The notes under the pieces were generated by a model. That model was not told the DNA's origin. It saw only the letters and a list, made by a program, of their open reading frames with translations, and did not search any database. The position numbers and the translations under genes are program-made. From Fasciolopsis buskii (taxonomy: Eukaryota; Platyhelminthes; Trematoda; Plagiorchiida; Fasciolidae), in the NCBI GenBank assembly GCA_008360955.1, contig LUCM01003346.1, forward strand, positions 236,703-300,702: DNA of 64,000 bases, read 5' to 3'. Shown piece by piece: positions 12,721 through 24,352 of this stretch (positions within the stretch are counted from its first letter, which is position 1; each line of letters opens with the position of its first letter).

Positions 12721-13164
12721 ATTCAGATACCTTTAGTAACCTATTACTGCTCCTAGTTAGTAACGCATGCATTCAAAAGGCTTGCTGTCTTGTGCTTTGA
12801 AATAATTTAGACTCGCGGTCTTTCTTGGGCCAAAGAGATCCGATCTGTGTGCCAAAATGTACTGAGGTGTCTTCTTTTATCTCTTAAGCACAGACATCTA
12901 ACAGTACTGCAGATGTCTGTTTTCCATTTTGTTACTTCGGGCACTCTCATCTGTTTTTACCGATCCCCGGTTTTCTTTCCCGGTCTTATCATTAAATCCC
13001 AGAAGCTACTTCATACTGCAAGGGAACTAACAGAGATGTACAAGAAGATTCAATTCCTCCAAAAGATTTCGATGCCGGTGATAAGTCTTCAAACGGATTG
13101 CCATCCAACGCGAACCACTGACCGCCGATGGCCAAAAGCATAAGGTCTTCAAGTTTGGACGTGA
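12721..13164. other. Non-coding stretch, nothing recognised
   Basis: No motif or repeat recognised before the SINE-like segment that follows. Confidence 0.4.
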
Positions 13165-13250
13165 AGGTCGCGGGTTGGAAACTTCCACTGCCAGCCAACT
13201 TCCCCATTTGGTAGTTCTTTGTTGACCGAGGCCCCCCTTCCTGAAAAATA
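13165..13250 (+). repeat. SINE-like segment, copy 1
   Basis: GACGTGAAGGTCGCGGGTTG, then a TTCCACTGCC block, matches the segment at 14437-14523 along its length. The GGGTTGGAA core resembles a decayed Pol III B box. Confidence 0.5.
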
Positions 13251-14436
13251 ATGTACACAGGCGTTTCATTACAAAGAGGAGTAAAAACGGATTAAACTGT
13301 AAAGATCCAGCATCATCCAAGGCATTTCTAATCCTTGAACTCGTCTCAAATTTATGGTATTCCTCTATCGGACCCCTAAGTACTGGGACCGCTTGTCTCT
13401 ACATTTTGTTCGTTTACATGTAGATTGCGAACTAGTAATAAGTGACTTTAGAGCTTATCATTATCATTGGTATTTCACTTGGTCAGTATGCGGACAACCT
13501 CACTATGTCTCGTTCTTTTTTTATCCTGCAGCCCAGTTTACCCTTGTGAGTATCCGTGCAAGGGCACTTTTTCTCACGTATCTGTTTTTGTTTCACGTGT
13601 TTGAACTGGCTACTGGCCCGCACCTAGGTGAACAACGATGCACGGTTAATTTCGATTTTACTGGAAAATCATCTACCTTTGCAATGGTTGCTTTTATTGT
13701 TGCATTGTAGTTTGTAGTTTTTGTAAACTCACCTGACATAACTATTTAAGTTTTAGTCAAAAAATCTTTCCCACTTCAAATTATCAAAATGTGATGTATG
13801 AATTTTTTTAAAACAGCGGCATTGGTAACGAAGACGGTTGGAAAAATTCAGTTAAGATTCATTCCCAGTTAATATAAAAACGGACTGGATAGGATGGGAA
13901 GCAGGATTTGCCAGCGCATGGGCCTGACACGGATAGGTCACCGTGCAGATAACGCATGGGATCTGGAAAGAGCTTGTGCGTAGACATTGCACACGTGGAT
14001 AAATACAGACTGAACAGTTTGATTGGCGAACCTTCCAGTGACCGGCTGCGAAGCATCGAATCTCGTTGGGAAATTTCACAATTCCTCTTCAATAAATCGG
14101 AAAAATAACACGAGAGAAGTGAAAAAGAGCACAAAAACGTGTATTGACTATATCGATGATTACACCTTGATCGGTTGGCTTCTTACGAATTCGGAGATCA
14201 CAGTGCAATTCGAGTACAGATGTACCAGATGTGAACACCTTAAATGCCACATTTCTATCACCTGGTATGCACACTTCTCATAACCAGCGCGAATGGAGCT
14301 TTGAAATGACTCACCCGACTTGCCATTCAAGGGAGAAATTCACCAGATTTCTACGTTGTCCGTTAGTCGCCACTTGTGTCAGGAACTTCTCATATCGGAT
14401 GTGGTCGGACGGTCGACATCATGACATTTTAACGTA
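13251..14436. other. Non-coding stretch, nothing recognised
   Basis: A 118-codon plus-strand open frame (13354-13710) is hydrophobic and lacks any known motif; I do not call it a gene. Confidence 0.4.
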
Positions 14437-14523
14437 AAGGTTGCGGGTTCGAATTCTTCCACCGTCGGTCAATTTCCAAACCGGGTGACCTGCTTTCAGT
14501 CGCGATCTCCTTCTTGATTATGG
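14437..14523 (+). repeat. SINE-like segment, copy 2, with B-box motif
   Basis: The sequence contains GGTTCGAATTC, close to the Pol III B-box consensus GGTTCGANTCC. TGGTCGGACGG, about 40 bases upstream, could serve as an A box. The downstream TTCCACCGTCGGTCA block matches 13165-13250. A tRNA-derived SINE is the simplest explanation. Confidence 0.55.
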
Positions 14524-17400
14524 CTCACCTTGTTAGTGAATCAATAACTGAAGTAAAAAGATAAGAGGTAAAGAAACCAAGCCGGCAGCTGGCTAGGTGC
14601 TAGGTGCATCCCAGTCAGACCATATCGGCTGCCGAAAGCACCAGCGGTTCCACGATTGGTATATGGCTGCCATGCGAAATGACGAGGGAGTTATTTTTTC
14701 CAAAAGTGAAGTTTCGACTTCGTAGGGACGTCTGTCAGAGGCGACAATAAAAGAATAAAAAGGTAGAGTAAATGGAAATTAACAATTAGTAGATATTGTA
14801 TAGGAATAATTAATTCTTAATCAATAACGTCAATGATTGTAGTAACTGACTAAATCACAATTTGCCAACAGCCATCTCCCAGACCCCAACCACCCGAAAG
14901 TTCAAACTTCTCTTCACGGGTAGGGTTTTTCAAACCTTTTTTCAGATCACCGACTAATCAGCTCTCATTCTTTCAATCATTGTCTGCCCCGTGAAAGTCA
15001 ATCTGAGTGCACGAGCTACGTGCAACTCGCGACAAAACCAGTCTGTTTGGATTCTGCGCCTGTTCTCAAACAGTCGGATTTTCAATCCCCATTACTATAT
15101 GTCTAACCCTAGCGATATTTTTGGCACAACTTCTTCTCCGCATTTGTGCAAACGTACCGATAGACAAACACTGAGGGATGGTCCTTATGTTTCTTCCATT
15201 CGCAACAGCTGTTCTGGAATAGTTAACAGAACTTTTGGCCTCAAAATGCTATTTAGTGAGAATGATGTTTAACTCGGTCATGACGTTTTGTATGTGTAGA
15301 GTGACACTATTGGGACAGAGTTGCCGTTTCTAGTAATTTTTATGGATCTGTCATCGGAAAATTTCAATAATATCAAAAGAACCGCCTGAATCAATTGCAA
15401 CATCTACTCACGAAGATGAACATAAAAGCCAGTGTCCCATTTTGTGACTAATTGCGAAGATACTCATTGTATAAAATAAAAACAACGCAGAAAACTAATT
15501 GTGACAAAGACTGTAGTTTACCTACCGAAAGAATGGTGCAACGATGTCGACCGCGTCAGCCAACCGAGGACTAGTAACGGCTGCCCAGGGGAAAAGACCG
15601 TCCTGTTCAGGAAAGCCAGCAACAGAAGGGCCGATATGTGTGAATGAATGCGTAAATAGTTGCGATAATTTGCGAACCGAAAGGCGATTTCCGTATCAAG
15701 TCGTTGGACGAGTGACGGAAGAAAGACTGCAAGAAAGATGTACAGAACACCAGTCACGTTGAATTCCATCAGAGGTGCGAAAAGGAAAACAGTGTGCAGT
15801 AAACAATGGTAAACATTTTCAGGCTTCAATATGAAATATCGGTCTGTCCGGTCAAGTCAGTCAGGTATCCAGTACCATGGGGAATCAACAAAAACATCTT
15901 TTTAGTTTGTGATTAATAGACAGAATTCTTGCGTCCCGTTGGACTTGACTTTTCTCACTATAGAGGTATTAGGCGCTAGTAATACCAATTCGGAGATCGG
16001 ACCGGGTGAAGCACTGAACGGGTACGGATCACAGTAGACGTTGTCCCTTTTTTGTGAGCATCATACAATGGAGACCACAACCCGTGCCAGACCTCGAAGT
16101 GATTCATCACGCAGCATTCACATTTAACTATACATAATTCATATGGTTTTTGATGATGAGTTGGGTGTAAGTAGTCACTTCATTGACAAGCCAGAACACC
16201 GACAACTGTAACGGATAATGCTGATCTTTTGGAATCAGATCGAATCATGGTGCATTGCAAACTAACAAAAGAATGCTAATTCTTTCAGTGAAATGGTCCG
16301 TACACTTGTCACAAGTAGCCTGACTAATGCCGATTCACTAGAAGAACAAAGTTGCATCCGCATCTGCTTGTGTCTGCGCACACACTCGCGCGCGCACACA
16401 CACACGGACCACATGGATGAACCGTTGTTACTTTTGTTGTTTTATGGATTTATGTGTTCACCTGATCGCCGACGTAGTAGAGGTTGTCATAACCATACCC
16501 CTATCTGATAACCGTTGTCATCAGTAACGGAGACTTTGGGGATGTCTGTCAAATACGTGATCCGTTTTAATGCCGTGCAATATTACCAAAAATGCTAACC
16601 GATTGTGTGATGTTTACGTTTAACAGAATTTTTATGGTCTCATTATATTTAAGAGGCAAGTTGCTTCCGTGGCTCCGTACAACTGTATCGCGATGGTAAT
16701 CACGCAGTGGTAGATAAGCAGCCTGATTCATAGTGATCGATTAATTACCCAATATGATTGGAACACGGTGAAATGTCTAGTAGACACGAGGGTGGGGATA
16801 TGAATTCCGACGGGATCAGTGTGTTTCTGAGACAGCGGTACACTCTTTGAAATAGACTCCGCCATCGCCCTTTGTCCACCCTCTAACCCCCCAGGGCCAC
16901 CGACGCTCTTGTTTCCTTTAATGTGACTCTGTAACTGCGCCTTGTGGCTGTCTAATTTCCAGCGCACAATGACGATAGTTTGTTGTCTTCACGGGGTAGA
17001 TAGTCGGACGAATAAACTCTGATTTATTGTAGCCGGAAATGTGCAGCCGTTAGACATTAATAGATATAGTGAGTTGCCAGGTTCATATGATTACGTCGCC
17101 TCTATTCTTTCGGATTTACAGCCCAGAATTTGTTGAACTGCGATACAAGTGCGGTAGTTGTTATCTGGTTTCGTAAGAGAATTTTCTGATGTTAAATAAT
17201 GCTTCTCGCTGGAAAATCACTTTTGGCAAATGCGATGCGGTGCACTTGTTATATTCCACTATATCATAACTACTAAGGAACACTTCGCAGACAGAAATCC
17301 GACGAATCCCAGTGGGAATTCACTCATATATGAAGACCTTCACCGCAGCTTCCACGCAGTTTAGAGCGAGATTTCGTTAGAGTGAACTTTCTGGTTTCTT
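14524..17400. other. Non-coding stretch with a CA microsatellite
   Basis: A (CA)n/(CG)n tract lies at about 16379-16405. Short open frames on both strands show no known motif. Confidence 0.45.
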
Positions 17401-17661
17401 TTAAGTTGTATCCTTGCCCTCATTCAATTCTCTACTCTGTTCGTCAGATCGTCTGCGCAGTTCGTTGATCGATGGTGTTTTTTGCCTGTTACGGGATTCT
17501 TCCGTCATCTCCGCTTCTCGTTCTTGATTGGACAATGAAGCCACTTCGGTAGCGCCGCCGGCTGTTCTATGTAATTGTTTTGCTGCTCCAATGTCGTGTT
17601 CTGATTGGTTTACAAGAGACGTTTGTTTTCGAATGGTAATCGGGCCACCTGATTGGTGCAT
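17401..17661 (-). CDS. Unrecognised hydrophilic open frame
   Basis: The 86-codon frame is rich in Q, E, R, S and T, for example ERREAEM-like QEREAEMTEESRNRQKTPS and ELRRRSDEQSRELNE. The composition resembles a disordered protein or a retroelement Gag. No zinc knuckle or other motif is visible. It is divergent from the frame at 17850. Confidence 0.25.
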   Translation of the reverse strand: MHQSGGPITIRKQTSLVNQSEHDIGAAKQLHRTAGGATEVASLSNQEREAEMTEESRNRQKTPSINELRRRSDEQSRELNEGKDTT

Positions 17662-17849
17662 CGGAAATTATGAGCGATCAGTTTTGCTTAAAATTGAATT
17701 GTATTTCCTTGTTGTACGCTGCAACAATTAACCGATTGTACTTCCTGTATAACTGCCTTTTCACGCCCCAATCTGTTGCGATAACAAACTATGCTACAAT
17801 CTGAAGGCAGTCGTAAATTCAGCAGTTTGGTGAAAAACAACCGTGAGTT

Positions 17850-18203
17850 ATGAGACAGAAACCCATTCTGTTTGAAGAGCTTTTTGATTTAATATTCACT
17901 GGCGGACATCCTCTAATTGGTTATGCTTTAATCTGTTTCTTCGTTACTGTCATTTGGATTAATTTTTACAGCCTCTCCAAATTATCTCGAATTAACAACT
18001 CGAAGGAACGCCCCATTCAGATTAGTTCTTTTTCATCATTCGCAGTCTTTTTCGTACATTCTGCTGAATGGAACAGGTCTGAGAAGCACGAGTTTGATAA
18101 CTGGCACGTTGCCTTTGGTTTTCTCAAGCCTAGTGAAATTCCTGTTCCCGACTTGATCAGTGCTCGGATTGGACCTGTTTTGGGAAATATCGCTCTGAAC
18201 TGA
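17850..18203 (+). CDS. Unrecognised 117-residue membrane-like open frame
   Basis: The frame has an ATG start, then a single strongly hydrophobic helix (HPLIGYALICFFVTVIWINF) at about residues 30-50 and a polar C-terminal half. No splice signals are needed. It may be a small single-pass membrane protein or a fragment of a larger gene. No family is recognised. Confidence 0.28.
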   Translation: MRQKPILFEELFDLIFTGGHPLIGYALICFFVTVIWINFYSLSKLSRINNSKERPIQISSFSSFAVFFVHSAEWNRSEKHEFDNWHVAFGFLKPSEIPVPDLISARIGPVLGNIALN

Positions 18204-20019
18204 TGATTTAGACTCGCAGGTTCACACTAACATATATGTGGTTAGTTTTTAAGGGTCCTGCCTTGAATAAACTATTGACGACGATCCCATTCGTCTTGAA
18301 AGCTTTCAGCTCATTCGTCGGAATAAGGTTGGATGCGAGAAAAAATGATCGGTTTTAGTGTAACCATTATCAATGACGAGTAGCTCAAAAAGTCTAGCCA
18401 TGCTTTCACCTTCTTTTTTAGTGTATTTAAAGGGCGCTGGATAATTTTTAGTGGATATTTTCGTCCTTTGTGACAGCGTGATCATTAAGGTGCTAAAAGT
18501 TTTAATTTTTTTTTGAATGGCACAATTTGGTTCTGTGGTCTTCTTATATCCGTCCCAGCTCCATTACCATCAGACTGCTTATGCTTTACCGTTCGTGGTT
18601 CTGACCAAGTCCAGACTTATCACGTTACCTGCTTGCACTTCGGTTGAACCTCATTCCAGGGGAGATGCAGTGTTGGACTTTTTCAATTCCAGTTCCGTGA
18701 TCTTGTTTCATTGAATGACGGCTGTCATTTCTGTTAAAATCATCAAAGACTTTATTCCCGTTTGTAAGATAATCATTTATTGAACAAAACAAGCACTAAA
18801 AAGGACAGAAACTCATCTCTTGCTGGATGCCCCTGATCAGATTTTTCTCTCCAATGTATTCCCTTGTTTTTCCTCTGAATACTCCTTCTAGATGGAATAA
18901 ACTGACAAAGGGACTGAATGCAGCATTTGATGTACGCTGCTTTACTGAGGCCATATTATCTAAGCGGGACTGGGTTGCTTTAGTCCTGCTCATGCCTTAC
19001 CCCAGAAATTTAAGATCAAAATTCCATGAGTCGTTACTCCATCTAGATCAAACAAGAGAGAAAACGATTGAAATCCTATTTCGCCAATCGGGCTCCTCAG
19101 CGGACAACGAATTCCTTTTAGGAGCCACAATGCAGGTGATGAAATCCCGAATTTCACGTGTATACGTCTGCCGAGGGGAATCGTCACATGGGATCCAAAG
19201 CTTATTTCCTCAGAGATAGAGCTTGTTTCTTCAAAAGACATCCGTGAGCTTTTCTAATCCTCGAACTCTTCCACAACTGTTGGTCCATATGGCCTACTCC
19301 ATTCTTCTCAAGTTAGGGGCAAAATCGATTACGGAAATTACGGTTTGTCTTATCAGCAAGTTCTTTTCCAGCCTCCTAGAAACCCTAATCAGATGTACTC
19401 ATCACCAGACACTCAACTTCCAACATTCTATCAGGTTGTTTTCCTCACACTGTGATTATATCCGCGATCAAACCAACCAAATGGATTGCATTGTTCTTTT
19501 TGACCTCTCCCTAGTTACCTCTAATGACCCGACAACCGTACTCTGGGGGCAGTTGGATCACTCGGGCATTTTGTTTCACACACCCTAAAAAGATCTCTAC
19601 CACTAGTTCTTTATGCTTTGAATTATTCCTCTAACTTTGACCGAGTTCCTTGTTTTGTGCCAGTTCTCTGGTTGTCTCATTCTTCTACAATGGCGAAGGA
19701 CTATTTTTTGAATATACATTAAAGATTGCCATTTTATCAAGCCTTTTATTTAGAACTTTGGTATTATCCAAGGCTCTATTCTTTCTGTCTTTTTATTAGC
19801 TAACTAGACAATTTGTACACCACATCACCTGCACGAATTTAAGTATTCTGAAGGCTACCTACTCCACCAGTCCATTTCCAATCGAACAGACTTGTACCTT
19901 CCTGTGGCAACCGATGTAAAATTTGGAACATTTTTTCTCAGTTCATCATTTATTGTAATACCTCTAAATGACTTGAATGCACTTTTACGATTCCTCATTC
20001 CTTTGGCCTTAGGGAACAG
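18204..20019. other. Open frames without recognisable function
   Basis: Two adjacent plus-strand frames (18827-19219 and 19223-19588, 130 and 121 codons) look weakly coding, but neither shows a motif. They could be decayed element sequence upstream of the Penelope-like fragment, which shares their strand. Confidence 0.3.
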
Positions 20020-20690
20020 TTGATCTCCAAACTCAAAAATGAGACCATGCAGCGCCTCAACCACGGAAAAACTGAACAAGGCGGTCAGTATTTGGATTTC
20101 GCACGTTTCATACCGCTTGCATACAGGCGTGGCGACGCCTGGAGTATTTCTGCCCACCAGAAGCCACCCCCCCAAGAAGAGAACTTTCTTCCCGAAACAC
20201 CGATTCGTAATCGTTACTCAGCAAAACTCACGGATGTTCTTAATTGGCAAAGACCATTAGGTGACCCGATCTGCAAAGCAACAAAGAAAGCCGTGTACAT
20301 CAGACTGGCTTTCAGGGAAAGCCACATTGAAAATGACGGGAGCTGCAAATGCTTTCCAATCATAAACTGCAAATTCTTATCCGAAGAATTTCGCACCCCG
20401 ACAACGACTCCGAGGACCACTCTGAACCAATGTGAATCTGTTCAGATATCATATTCGGCTTCCCATCTCGTATACCAGTTTGCATGCAGTTGCGGCAGAA
20501 CAAACCCAAGACTTTCGGAATGAATGTTAGTGCCTAGCCCCTGGTCAGATCGGTGACAAGAAACACTATGGACAGTTATCTTGATCGTGATTCGGGGTCA
20601 GCAGTCGAGAAACATCTGATAACAATCAAACACAGTCGACTCCATTTCACCCTTTAAAATTTTGTTAGATAATACTGATGGGAAGACTTT
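20020..20690 (+). pseudogene. Penelope-like element 3' region with GIY-YIG-type domain remnant
   Basis: The frame includes HGKTEQGGQYLDFARFIPLA and YRRG, matching the Penelope-like TWTGQYLNFxSFVPLxYKRG block. Then come KAVYIRLAFRE and SASHLVYQFACSCGRT, which fits the linker and the start of the GIY-YIG endonuclease (VVYCxxCSCGxxYIGRTxR). A frameshift at about 20515 moves the continuation (SAVEKHLITIKHS) to another frame. The element is dead. Assignment is by motif order. Confidence 0.7.
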
Positions 20691-21136
20691 GGCATTCATC
20701 GAAGCAATGGTAACACAATTACCTAGCCCAGTCCCTCGTATACACGAACTGTTGACGCCATGGAGAAGACACCAACTGTTTGCTTCCCAAAACTTAATTC
20801 CTATGCTCGTTTACTGCAGTTAATAACTGAGTGAGATTGTTGAAAGGAACAATGTGAAATGTTAAAATCCCGCACTAGTGCTTTTCTTTCTTTACTGTTC
20901 AACTGAACAGCGTCACGCAGGAAACTACAAACCGACTGCCACCTAAAGTTGAGATAACCCACAGCAGCTGCACACTACGCCTCCGACTATTTACAAGACA
21001 TTGCTATATATATATATATTGACTAGACAGCAACATCACTCCTGGACTAATTTGGGTCAAAAGTAATCGGGGAATTATCATTCTACTTTTCGTTGTCAGT
21101 ATGATGTTTCTCATGCAGATAGATCGAAGCACACAG
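20691..21136. other. Non-coding; short (TA)n at 21004-21019
   Basis: This could be the 3' tail of the Penelope-like element. Apart from an alternating AT tract I recognise nothing. Confidence 0.4.
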
Positions 21137-21203
21137 CCGATTTCCCATTTGTTGCGCCTCATTAGGTATGTGCACCCGGTACTCTCCTATTCTCATATAT
21201 GTA
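21137..21203 (+). repeat. Dispersed relative of the 46-51 kb satellite unit, plus orientation
   Basis: The block CATTAGGTATGTGCACCCGG TACTCTCC corresponds to CGTCAGGTATGTGTGCCCGG TGCTCTGT of the tandem unit, with similarity also on the left (CCGATTTC versus CCGGTTTC). It pairs with an opposite-strand copy 160 bases away. Confidence 0.6.
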
Positions 21204-21364
21204 CACTGTTTTACCAAGTTGGCACCAAGACCTCATTTGAACGGATGGAGCGGGCCATGGGTGATGCATTCACGTAAGAGTTACACGGTGATTCATAGAG
21301 AATTTTTTGTCATTTAGGTAAGGTTAACCTTCAAAGAGTTAGCAAACGGTGGATTTTTGCATGC

Positions 21365-21432
21365 ATGCGCATGGTTTGACAGGAGAGTGCCGGGTACGCA
21401 TACCTGATGGGTGCCAGTAACCGCGAGACCAG
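21365..21432 (-). repeat. Dispersed relative of the satellite unit, minus orientation
   Basis: On the minus strand, CTGGTCTCGCGGTTACTGGC ACCCATCAGGTATGCGTACC CGGCACTCTCCTGTCAAACC matches the unit's CCGGTTTCGCGGTTATTGTC GCTCGTCAGGTATGTGTGCC CGGTGCTCTGTTGTCCAAAC closely over more than 60 bases. With the plus-strand copy it forms an inverted pair. Confidence 0.65.
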
Positions 21433-24352
21433 TCGCGGTTTTCCCGATAGATTTTGTTCATCCATCCTTATGCAAAACGTGCTGCTGGCAACAAAACCCA
21501 TGGTATGAAAAATTGTTTTCTTCCTGAAGGCTAAATTTACCTAAATGACGAAAAATTTCCTACCAGTCACCTCGTGATTTTTACGTGGATTCATTATCTA
21601 AACATGCTACTAACGATTTGAATGAGGTTCTAGCTCGTTATTCGTGTTCACAGAGCGCCACGACTTTCATTGACTCACTGAAGTTTCAGGCGACAACAAC
21701 GGGATACAGCACTATGTCACGTACCGCAACAAATGGTTTCAATGGCATCCATCTGTATGATGATTCTGCGAATTGTCGCAAAAAGAAACAAACAGTAATG
21801 CATCGCGTGCAAGTCAGTGATGTATACATTAGACTTCCGTCGGTGGTAGTAACTACACTCCCAACTCTTCTTGGCACGTCGTTTATTAGTCGACCGATAA
21901 ATGTTACTACTATTGTGCCTCAAACATTTATCGGAACACTTTTCTTCCTCTAATTGTTTGGCAGGATGAGCTGTGTTCAAATCCAAGGACTGAGACAGTA
22001 GTGGAAGAAATATGCTACTCGCGTTCTCATAACTATTCTTGCTCGGTGAAAACGTGTGACTCCATGTACTCACTACTCTCACTGATTCTACTCACTGATG
22101 AATGAAATGAGTAAACGGTTGACTTCTGTGTTATTGCTGGAGTAAACAGGGATGGACAACAACCTGGAGAAGGTACCCGATGGGTTTTTGACCACTTAAC
22201 AAAAAAAGATTCTACATAAGCCCCCATGAGCCGATTCCTCAAAACAGGAAACCAGTTAATTTATTAGAAACTCACACACAGGTCATTCCGCTCAGTAATT
22301 TTAGCTGTTGATCACACAATATTAATCATATTTTTCATTCTGTAGATCCAGTTGAGCTGACTGGGATGCAGAATAGTCATTGTAATACAATATACTGCAT
22401 AGTTTACATCCATACTCATTGACTACGGAACCAACCAAGTGCTTCCTAGTTTGTGGTAACTCACTAGAGCACTGCCTATCGCATTTTCAGGCGGCCTCGC
22501 TGATTTTTTTCCAATAAATAAAAGAATTCCCGACTACTGTCCAGGTCCGGTGTACCGGTTGCAGCTTTGATTCACTTACGAACAACAGACAATACGGCTT
22601 TATTTCACGTGTTCAAATCAACGTTAGTACGCTAAATCCATGAACCAAAGTCTTAATAGCCGGCAGTTTGGGGAATTTATCAGGACGGTTCATTAGGCTA
22701 TCCATTTTCGAAAGCCCATGACTCCGTGATACAACTGCAACGTGGTGGGCGCACGAAATGTACAGTGACTTGAGGTTAGGAGGAATATATTAGGAGCTGC
22801 ATGCTAATATTGGGAGCATGGAATGGTAGCGAACATATCGATGGCGGGAGCATGCGTTACGTAAGTCCACAAACAGAGCTCCATGGTGTAGAGGGAAATC
22901 CGTGGTTTTCCTAAACAAAAACACCAAAGGAGTTCGTTATTTTGGCATTGTCCGACCACATATATTCTCCATGATGTCACAGCACTTGAGATATCATTTT
23001 TGGTTTATTTTCTTCGCACTTCTTTGGTTGTTAGGTTCTCGACCAAGGCAACAAATAAGTTCAAGGAGCAAGTTTGCGATTTTTAGCCTGATGAACTGCA
23101 TGTTTTCTATCGTTAGTGGTTGTAATCCATTGCTTAGCAGAATTGGGCTAGTTTTTGTAATCCCGGCTTAGGGTAAAATAAGCGCTTTTTGAACCGTGTA
23201 TATCACAAACAAGCATATTACAGGCAGTTTGCATGATCCAATGACGTGACTTCATAGTCTGGTGCGAATCTCCTCAATAATCGTGACCGCAGCGAAGAAA
23301 CTTACGTTTCTTGCAACCCAGGTAGCGATTACTAGAAGCAACCCGAGGCTGGCTAAACGACGATCGGAAATCGGTAAACTACTTGAAGATTTGTAGAATA
23401 TGCTTCCCGAGTCGCAACAAATAAATAACCGCGCAAAACTGATTGCAAAAAATACTGGATGTGTAAATATCAAACAATAACTGGCATTTTTAACATAGCT
23501 CACTAAATATGAACGATTTTCACTGGCTCATTTATCCTAAACTGGGTTTCGCGTTCGATCTCTACCTTCGAATTTCAAACCTCATCGTGCCCCCACATCA
23601 CTGACGACGGAATCACTTGACCTGACCGAAGCAGTTAGGCGCAAGAGACGCCAGCATAAAGTTAACACAAACCGTAAGTGCGCGGACAACGCGACAACAT
23701 CGGCTTTTCTGTGGCTGCTGATGAGTCCGCATCTCAGTTCCCGGGCCTCGTGCTTCTGCGCTTTGTGCATTCAGTCATTTCATTTTGTGCACTATCATAA
23801 TCTGACACGTGACCACAACATAATCGAGGCCTTCGTCGATGCGAAAATTAGTCGGTTGTGGTTTATTTAAATAGATGTAAACTGTGAACCCATTGCTGGT
23901 GTGTAATGTACACTGACGTGGTACATGGCCTACGGGCGAACTGGTGAAATTTATTTTGTGAAATACTTACTGACGTCCAAAACACTCACAAAACGACTGT
24001 CGGTCGATTAAGACTGCTTGATCAGCAACCTCTTAATACACTAATCACTAATGCTGAAATCCGAGATCGAAAGCCACTTCATCTCTTAACATGCAAGAAG
24101 CAACTTCCTTAGGTCACACAGAGTGGATTACTTGCTCTGGAGACAAAAGCGGATGAAACAAGTTTTCCCTTCAACTAATGAAGTCCTGTTATTTTCCCAA
24201 TTGAGGTCATAATAGCAGAAGTAAAGACTGACGACGGAATACTTGACGCTAACCCTGGAGGTATGACAATGCTTACGGAGTCTCCAGCACGTAAATAGGA
24301 ATCGTTTCACTTCGCGTCCAGGATCATCTAGAAGACCTTCACGAGTTAAGTC
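21433..24352. other. No recognisable gene
   Basis: Open frames at 21585-21953 (plus) and 23252-23503 (minus, hydrophobic) have no known motif. I see nothing else I can name. Confidence 0.4.

Noticed and set aside
23252..23503. Hydrophobic minus-strand frame that could be a multi-pass membrane exon
   Set aside because: No conserved motif, no firm splice sites and AT-rich hydrophobic frames arise easily by chance.
23731..23790. CTGATGAGTCC, identical to the core of a hammerhead ribozyme
   Set aside because: The matching stem II partner and the GAAA core are missing downstream; other CTGATGA occurrences on both strands failed the same test.
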